Below, piece by piece: positions 6,311 to 11,235 of a stretch of DNA of 11,235 bases. The stretch is taken from NCBI GenBank assembly GCA_905371275.1, contig CAJPLH010000055.1, positions 1 to 11,235 of the forward strand. The letters are read 5' to 3'. This DNA comes from Prevotellaceae bacterium (GTDB lineage: Bacteria > Bacteroidota > Bacteroidia > Bacteroidales > Bacteroidaceae). The notes under the pieces were generated by a model, which was not told where the DNA came from, did not search any database, and saw only the letters and a list, made by a program, of their open reading frames with translations. Position numbers and translations under genes: made by a program. Position 1 is the stretch's first letter; each line of letters opens with the position of its first letter.

Positions 6311-6606
6311 CGCGCGTACGCGTACGCGCGCAGTACAGGAGTTTTATTGTTTTTGCTGTCACAAGTGTCACACTATTTTTACAACTTACTATATTTCAGC
6401 CCATTGCAATCCATATAGATATATTTTAACATTCAATTGATTTCTCCCTTCATTTTTTGATAGAACAAAAGCGAAAAACAAGCTTTTCATCCCTTCTGTT
6501 TTCCCTGATGTTCGTTCTTCTCTCCCTCCTTTTTCGTCCCCTAGTGTGACACTTGTGACAGCAAAAAAACTAAATTGCTGTTGGAAGGCGCGCGCTCGTG
6601 CGCGCG
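6311..6606. mobile_element. Symmetric nested inverted-repeat element, MITE-like
   Basis: From outside in: a perfect palindrome CGCGCGTACGCGTACGCGCG (6311-6330); a 19-base arm; a 26-bp perfect inverted repeat (6350-6375 with 6542-6567) containing GCTGTCACAAGTGTCACAC; and a 166-bp AT-rich core (6376-6541). On the right a 21-base arm leads to a GC hairpin (CGCGCGC 6589-6595, loop TCGT, GCGCGCG 6600-6606). The two intermediate arms are themselves weakly similar in inverted orientation (both contain ACAG followed by an AT-rich stretch), so each terminal repeat is about 65 bp overall. No gene fits inside. The architecture resembles a non-autonomous transposable element. No clear target-site duplication was found, so the mobile-element label is an inference. 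Confidence 0.6.
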
Positions 6607-7016
6607 AGGAGGAAATCTACTATGAGTCATTGTGGCCAAAGAAATGCACGAAACGATGACTGTTTGCGCTCTTCACAAACGTTACAACAGATTTTATCAC
6701 TCAACCCGCGCATTTTTAACATCTACCAACCCATATATTTATAGAACGGCATCGAAGAACGATTCTATCTACGTGTTTCTCCTACTCCTTGATGCTAGGA
6801 AGCAAAGGAACACTTATTCCTAAACACCAATCGGTCGTTAGACTATACAATGCTAGTGGCAATGGAAAAGACGACTTCCTGTCATCTTTCATTTTTTTGT
6901 TGGCATCTTATTTCTCGTTTGTTCTCAACTTAGCCCGCTACGCCTTTGAACTCACAATCAACCATATGCTCAACAAGCCAATGAAAAATGTTCAGGATAT
7001 AATGACCTATTTGAGT
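6607..7016. other. Gene-free stretch between the repeat element and the GH20 gene
   Basis: I see no convincing gene, RNA or terminator in these 410 bases. Short open frames exist (for example 6632-6823 and 6789-7118) but neither has recognisable sequence, and the second runs 100 bases antisense into the hexosaminidase gene. An imperfect inverted repeat, GCCTTTGAACTCA at 6942-6954 with TGAGTTCAAGGC at 7012-7023, spans the hexosaminidase stop codon; its 57-base loop and missing T-run make it a poor terminator. Confidence 0.6.
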
Positions 7017-10000
7017 TCAAGGCTTCAACAATTTATGACCATTGACGATGAACAGACCGTGGTGAGCCTCTTCCACACGGCGACCTTGAAGATCGTAAGT
7101 GGACAATGTATGTGTTGAAGAAGGTGATGAGGGAATTGCGCTGATGCCGGTGGCTTTCTCATACACCACGGTGATTTCTCCGTGCGCATCTATGCGGTGA
7201 AGATCGCTTAGCGTTGTGGTGTTTTCTTTCCACTTCAAACTTTTGAGTTCGGGAGCCACAACCGTCACCTCACTTCCAGCAGGTACGATGCTTTGCTCAG
7301 TGGGTAGAACGCTTTTCCCTGCCGTATCCACATAGCGCACCGTGACACGGAAGTAGGGAGCTGCCACAAAAGTGTAGAATTGATAGGGATGACCATAGGT
7401 GTGCCAACCTGTCATTCCTCCTTCTACCCCATCCCAGTATTGGCCGTTCGTGCCTTGCACCTTCCACGTGCCGTCAGCATTGCGAGTGGCACTGAATAGT
7501 CCGGCTTCTTTGGCGACAATCACTTCTTGACTCTGCTTAAGCGCAGGCATAAACAATCCTGTGGCTGGATGAAAAAACTGCCAGCGACTGCCTTTCTTCT
7601 GCACCTTCCACACAAACTGCGGTGAGGCTTCCCCATTGTTGAGACCGCCTTGCAACACTCTGCCAGAGATGCTTGCCACATTGCGGAAACCAGCACGATT
7701 AGGGTCTTTGGTGGAGAAGTCATAAATGAGTACCTGCTGTCCATCTTTCAATTCTTTCAGCGGAGTTGCCACGGCTTTCACACCGAGCAACGCTGAAGTA
7801 GTGTAGACAATAGTGCGATGCACATCGTCTGTAGGCGTCAGTTGGATTCCCTCTTCAGGGAAATCTTTCAGACTGAAAAAGTCGATTTTGGGGGCGCGAA
7901 TCACCACGCTCTCCCCCACGGGTACGGCAATAGTATCTTGTGCCAACAACGTGCCGTCGTCATTGATGGCGTCTAGAAAAACCAGGTGCTTCGACTTTTT
8001 GTAGACAATCGTGAAGGTTTGCGCTTCGTTGCCTTGTTGGAGTTGGGGAACTTCCCCTTTCACCTTGTATCCTTTGAACTGAGGCACCGTCACTTGCGTG
8101 GCATCGGTGGGCAGATATTCCGTGATGGTTTGCAATTCCTTGCCATCAGTCGTGACACAACGATAAGTCACCGCACGAGCAGGAACAAAATCCCATCCTG
8201 TGCCTTGCGGACGTACGGCATTGTCACCGCCTACACCGCTACCCGAAGACACGCGACCTTGTAATTGAGGAGCAGAAGCCGACACCGGGAAGAGGAATTT
8301 ACCACCCGAAGCGAGGGTGAAATCCTTCGTTTTAGGAGCATAAGTGAGGGTGATCTTCACAGGAGTCTTCGACATCGTCACGGGGAATCCGAAGCGTTCC
8401 ACCTTTTGTGTTTCAGGTTGTCCCACAAAACGCTGAGTCGTCACGTTGCGCAGCTGCACGGTCATCGTTCCTCCTTTGGTATCGAAGGCAGAAGCGTTCA
8501 CCACTACCCAACCGTTATTGGAGTTTTGTCCAGTGTTGCTGTGAATAAGTCCTTGTTGCTGTCCATCATCAACGAGCATCGCACCAGCATATCCTTCCAC
8601 CGTGTTGCGCACCACATAGATTTGTCCATTCTTGGGGAGCACGGCAGGAGCATCCACTGTGGGAGTACCCATTGTAGAAGTCTTATTTTCACTAAGATAA
8701 GCACGGTCGTAGCTGTACCCACCATAGTTCAACATCGTTGTGTCGGCGCGCATGCGCTGCACAAACGAGTTGAAATTCTTCTTTGATTGAGGTGACCAAC
8801 CGGCTTCACCTACGGCAATCAAACGAGGCAAAGCGAGGAACTCCATCACATCGGGAGTCGCCACGTGTTCTGTCCAGAACGTGCCTTGCACACCGATGGA
8901 GTGTGAGAAGTCTGTGGGTTGTTCCTCATAAGTCGCTTTGAGATGATCGCTACCATTGCCGGGGAGTGTCTTCATCCAACCATCCTTGCGAGGTGCGCGG
9001 TTGATATAATAAGGACCATAAACCGTGTAGATGCTAGGAAGTCCCAAACTATTGGCTATCTTCGCGCCCTCGCGAGCAGGCACCCAGCAATACACCGTTG
9101 CGCCGGTCTTCTTCATCAGTTGGAGATCCGCCCCCTTTTCTGTCACGGTCTCGTTCCACACCGAAATTTTGCGTCCTTTGCTTTTCAGATAATCCGTAAT
9201 CTCTGCGATGAAATGCGTTTGCAACTGGCGATAACTCGTGAGATTTAATTTCTTGTACATCGCTTGACACTCTGCATTGTGTTCCCAAGCCGTGGTGGGG
9301 CATTCATCCCCCCCGATGTGCACATTTTTTGAGGGGAAAATCGCCATCAACTCATCGAGAATGTCTTTCACGAAGCGCACTGCCTTAGGATTTGCCACGT
9401 TCAACACATCGGTGAAGACACCACCCCAGGTTTCCACGCGGTGCACTCCATCGGGATTGCACGAAAACTCGGGATAAGCAGCCATCGCTGCGGAGAAGTG
9501 ACCAGGCATATCTATTTCGGGAATGACCTCAATGTGCTTTGCAGCGGCATACGCTACGATTTCTTTCAATTCCTCACGAGTATAGAAATAGGGACCATAT
9601 TGTTGGTTTGTCCAGTAAGCACCGTGCTCCATTGACGTCACATAGGTGTTGGAAGCCACCGCACCCACCTTGGTGAGTTTGGGATATTTCTTCACTTCCC
9701 AACGCCAACCTTGGTCTTCTGTCAAGTGAAAATGGAACTTATTGAGTTTGTAAATCGCCATCACATCGAGCATCTTCTTCACCTCTTGCACACTGAAGAA
9801 GTGGCGCGCCACATCGAGCATAAAACCGCGATAAGGGAATCGAGGTCTGTCGGTGATTTGCACCAAAGGCAATTCGTATGTGGTCACTTTTTCGTCCTTC
9901 ACTCCGGCAGCCACACAAGCAGGAAGCAGCTTTTTCAAACTGGTCAAACCATAGAAGAAACCTGTTGTGGTGGCACTTTCTAGTCGAATGCCGTTAGTGC

Positions 10001-10334
10001 TCACCGATAGTTTGTAGCCCTCTTGTCCAAGTGTAGCATAAAGTGCCTTATTATGCACCAATTCTATTGCCACACCTTCTTTTTTGTTGGAAAAAGAAGC
10101 CGTACAACCGCTGGCAGATTTGTTGAAGTCGCCAATAAACTTATTGACTTCACTTTTGATACTATCGGAGATTTGCGCACCTCCAATAGTGAATTGTGCA
10201 GGCAGACGGTAAGTCCCATTTTCCACACGCATCTCCTTAGGAGTGGGAGTCAGATTGACAAACTGTTGAGCTTGTGCTTGAGATGTGCCAAACAAAGCAC
10301 AAGCCAATAAAGTTGATAATAAGGTTGTTTTCAT
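7017..10334 (-). CDS. Secreted multidomain GH20 beta-N-acetylhexosaminidase
   Basis: Exo-acting enzyme that removes terminal beta-linked GlcNAc/GalNAc from host glycans such as mucin or N-glycans, or from chitobiose. The ATG at 10334 is chosen over 10361 because it begins at the signal peptide (MKTTLLSTLLACALFGTSQAQA). The 1105-aa product has a GH20b-type N-terminal domain (about 25-155) and a GH20 barrel (about 160-515) with RGFMLDVARHFF, HLTEDQGWRWE, EIDMPGHFSA and HIGGDECP, where D343-E344 is the catalytic pair of the substrate-assisted mechanism. The barrel alone would end near 520, so about 580 residues are accessory. These include three MucBP-like repeats (about 720-780, 781-846 and 995-1061, each ending in a TIVY/ITVVY strand) and a Trp-rich part (about 860-990) that may be a beta-trefoil. 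The tail (YDLQGRRV...GLFIVNGHKLLKP) resembles Bacteroidales C-terminal sorting-type tails. Confidence 0.93.
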   Translation of the reverse strand: MKTTLLSTLLACALFGTSQAQAQQFVNLTPTPKEMRVENGTYRLPAQFTIGGAQISDSIKSEVNKFIGDFNKSASGCTASFSNKKEGVAIELVHNKALYATLGQEGYKLSVSTNGIRLESATTTGFFYGLTSLKKLLPACVAAGVKDEKVTTYELPLVQITDRPRFPYRGFMLDVARHFFSVQEVKKMLDVMAIYKLNKFHFHLTEDQGWRWEVKKYPKLTKVGAVASNTYVTSMEHGAYWTNQQYGPYFYTREELKEIVAYAAAKHIEVIPEIDMPGHFSAAMAAYPEFSCNPDGVHRVETWGGVFTDVLNVANPKAVRFVKDILDELMAIFPSKNVHIGGDECPTTAWEHNAECQAMYKKLNLTSYRQLQTHFIAEITDYLKSKGRKISVWNETVTEKGADLQLMKKTGATVYCWVPAREGAKIANSLGLPSIYTVYGPYYINRAPRKDGWMKTLPGNGSDHLKATYEEQPTDFSHSIGVQGTFWTEHVATPDVMEFLALPRLIAVGEAGWSPQSKKNFNSFVQRMRADTTMLNYGGYSYDRAYLSENKTSTMGTPTVDAPAVLPKNGQIYVVRNTVEGYAGAMLVDDGQQQGLIHSNTGQNSNNGWVVVNASAFDTKGGTMTVQLRNVTTQRFVGQPETQKVERFGFPVTMSKTPVKITLTYAPKTKDFTLASGGKFLFPVSASAPQLQGRVSSGSGVGGDNAVRPQGTGWDFVPARAVTYRCVTTDGKELQTITEYLPTDATQVTVPQFKGYKVKGEVPQLQQGNEAQTFTIVYKKSKHLVFLDAINDDGTLLAQDTIAVPVGESVVIRAPKIDFFSLKDFPEEGIQLTPTDDVHRTIVYTTSALLGVKAVATPLKELKDGQQVLIYDFSTKDPNRAGFRNVASISGRVLQGGLNNGEASPQFVWKVQKKGSRWQFFHPATGLFMPALKQSQEVIVAKEAGLFSATRNADGTWKVQGTNGQYWDGVEGGMTGWHTYGHPYQFYTFVAAPYFRVTVRYVDTAGKSVLPTEQSIVPAGSEVTVVAPELKSLKWKENTTTLSDLHRIDAHGEITVVYEKATGISAIPSSPSSTHTLSTYDLQGRRVEEAHHGLFIVNGHKLLKP

Positions 10335-10358
10335 TGAGGTTTTCTGAAAATTATAGGA

Positions 10359-10366
10359 CAAAGGTA
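10359..10366 (-). promoter_or_regulatory. Candidate -7 element of the GH20 gene
   Basis: The minus strand reads TACCTTTG, an exact TAnnTTTG match, 24 bases upstream of the ATG. No TTTG is found 19-21 bases further upstream, so the -33 element is weak or absent and the promoter may need an activator. The element lies in the 99-base gap after the umuC stop codon. Confidence 0.5.
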
Positions 10367-10433
10367 ATAAATTCCGCGCATATATATAGGTTTACGAACA
10401 ATTTTCTTGCACTTCGATTTTGTAAGTACAATC

Positions 10434-11235
10434 TCATTTCACCTCTATCACATCGCTCAAGCGCGTGGTGTAGTGTGGGGAACGATGCGCAGAAGCCACC
10501 ACGGAAGAGGGGTCACTTTGCGAAGCCAAACGCAAGGAGTGTTCTCCTATCACAGCATGCAGATTGTCCACCACAGCTTGGAGACGTTGCTGTTTGTCGC
10601 GGTCGATGATGTCAAACAAATCCCCTTGCACTGCGTTGTGCTCAATGAGCGAAGCACCCACTCCAGCGCGCTTCACGGGCAATCCGTTTAGTTGCAACGA
10701 ACTGAGACATTCGCCTACGGCTGCTGGCAATTCGCGCGCATCGGCAGTGGCCACTTCAAAACGATGATAGGCAAGGCGACTCACATAAGGTTGTTGGGTG
10801 GAAAACCGGTCGGTCGCCACAAATACACAAATCTGCAAGGCGGCAGAGCGTTCTTTGCGCAACTTTATGCCCACTTGCACGGCAAAGTCTACCAAAAGAC
10901 TGTGCAAGGTTGCTGCATCGGTGATGGGATGTTTGAAAGTGCGGGTGTGCTGCAAACTTTGTCGTGCAGCAGGTGTTTCGAGGTCTAAAATATGCTCGCC
11001 GTTGAGTTCGCGCCAAGTTTGTTCCCCGAGTTTGTGAAAACAATTTCTCACCCGAGTCACTCCCCATTGCGCAAAGTCGTGAGCCGTCTTCACTCCTCCA
11101 GCAGTTAATTTGGCAAAAGTTTTCCGTCCCACTCCCCACACATCTTCTATTGCCGTGAGTTGCAAGGCTTTCCCGCGTTTCTCATCGGAGTCGATGCAAC
11201 AACACCTGCGATAACCGGGATATTTCTTCGCAAAT
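10434..11235 (-). CDS. umuC: UmuC-type Y-family DNA polymerase (Pol V catalytic subunit), N-terminus beyond window
   Basis: Error-prone translesion polymerase, normally acting with UmuD' in the SOS response. The frame stays open to the right edge and reads FAKKYPGYRRCCCIDSDEKRGKALQLTAIEDVWGVGRKT at the boundary, so the gene is not complete here; the palm active site lies outside. Visible parts are the helix-hairpin-helix thumb (IEDVWGVGRKTFAKL), the little-finger domain (RTFKHPITDAATLHSLLVDFAVQVGIKLRKE... to about LPVKRAGVG) and the UmuC-specific C-terminal extension (QGDLFDIIDRDKQQRLQAVVDNL, then SPHYTTRLSDVIEVK). That extension separates UmuC from DinB. umuD would be expected upstream, to the right of the window. 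No SOS box can be judged here. About 267 codons are present with no frameshift. Confidence 0.95.
   Translation of the reverse strand, partial: FAKKYPGYRRCCCIDSDEKRGKALQLTAIEDVWGVGRKTFAKLTAGGVKTAHDFAQWGVTRVRNCFHKLGEQTWRELNGEHILDLETPAARQSLQHTRTFKHPITDAATLHSLLVDFAVQVGIKLRKERSAALQICVFVATDRFSTQQPYVSRLAYHRFEVATADARELPAAVGECLSSLQLNGLPVKRAGVGASLIEHNAVQGDLFDIIDRDKQQRLQAVVDNLHAVIGEHSLRLASQSDPSSVVASAHRSPHYTTRLSDVIEVK

Noticed and set aside
6376..6541. Promoter inside the core of the nested element, as in invertible Bacteroides promoters
   Set aside because: No TAnnTTTG match is present on either strand of the core; the nearest is TATATTTC without a TTTG upstream.
6632..6823. 63-residue open frame (+) after the nested repeat element
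   Set aside because: Short, no recognisable sequence, no promoter match upstream.
6789..7118. 109-residue open frame (+) before the GH20 gene
   Set aside because: Its sequence resembles no known protein and its last 100 bases are antisense to the well-supported hexosaminidase C-terminus.
10335..10361. Nine extra residues on the GH20 protein
   Set aside because: The second Met (10334) begins the signal peptide exactly, and the -7 element at 10359-10366 overlaps the longer start.
10434..11165. Complete 243-residue protein starting at a TTG
   Set aside because: The frame continues to the window edge with clear UmuC sequence (FAKKYPGYRR...), so this is an internal codon of a longer gene.

Overview
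The window looks like a chromosomal segment of a Bacteroidales bacterium, most likely near Prevotella/Alloprevotella, although the genus is only a guess. Four things point there. The promoters match the Bacteroidetes form (TTTG, about 20 bases, then TAnnTTTG). Shine-Dalgarno sequences are absent in front of the genes. The secreted proteins are typical of glycan-degrading gut or oral Bacteroidales. The hexosaminidase ends in an LQGRRV...GLFIVNGHK-type tail.

Layout from left to right: the 3' part of a tRNA-Gly(GCC) with its own terminator; a 194-residue protein of unknown function (+); a strong terminator; a secreted type I pullulanase (-); a spacer with two well-formed divergent promoters; an OmpA-like lipoprotein with a coiled coil (+) and its terminator; a secreted thioredoxin-fold protein (-); a gene-free stretch of about 1.17 kb full of repeats (5846-7016); a 1105-residue multidomain GH20 beta-hexosaminidase (-); and the C-terminal two thirds of a UmuC-type DNA polymerase (-) running off the right edge. 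The genes are mostly single transcription units and do not form one pathway. Pullulanase and hexosaminidase both serve extracytoplasmic glycan breakdown, the OmpA-like lipoprotein and the thioredoxin-fold protein are envelope proteins, and UmuC belongs to the DNA damage response.

The unusual part is 5846-7016. It contains: (1) a 160-bp segment bounded by a perfect 17-bp inverted repeat whose left arm overlaps the upstream promoter element of the thioredoxin-fold gene; (2) seven contiguous 22-bp units, each a near-palindrome around an invariant ACACGTC core, arranged as a 3-unit higher-order repeat; (3) a symmetric element of about 296 bp with GC-rich palindromes outside and a perfect 26-bp inverted repeat inside, surrounding a 166-bp AT-rich core. 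No protein is evident in any of them. They resemble non-autonomous mobile elements (MITE-like) or recombination/protein-binding sites. None could be matched to a named family from sequence reading alone.
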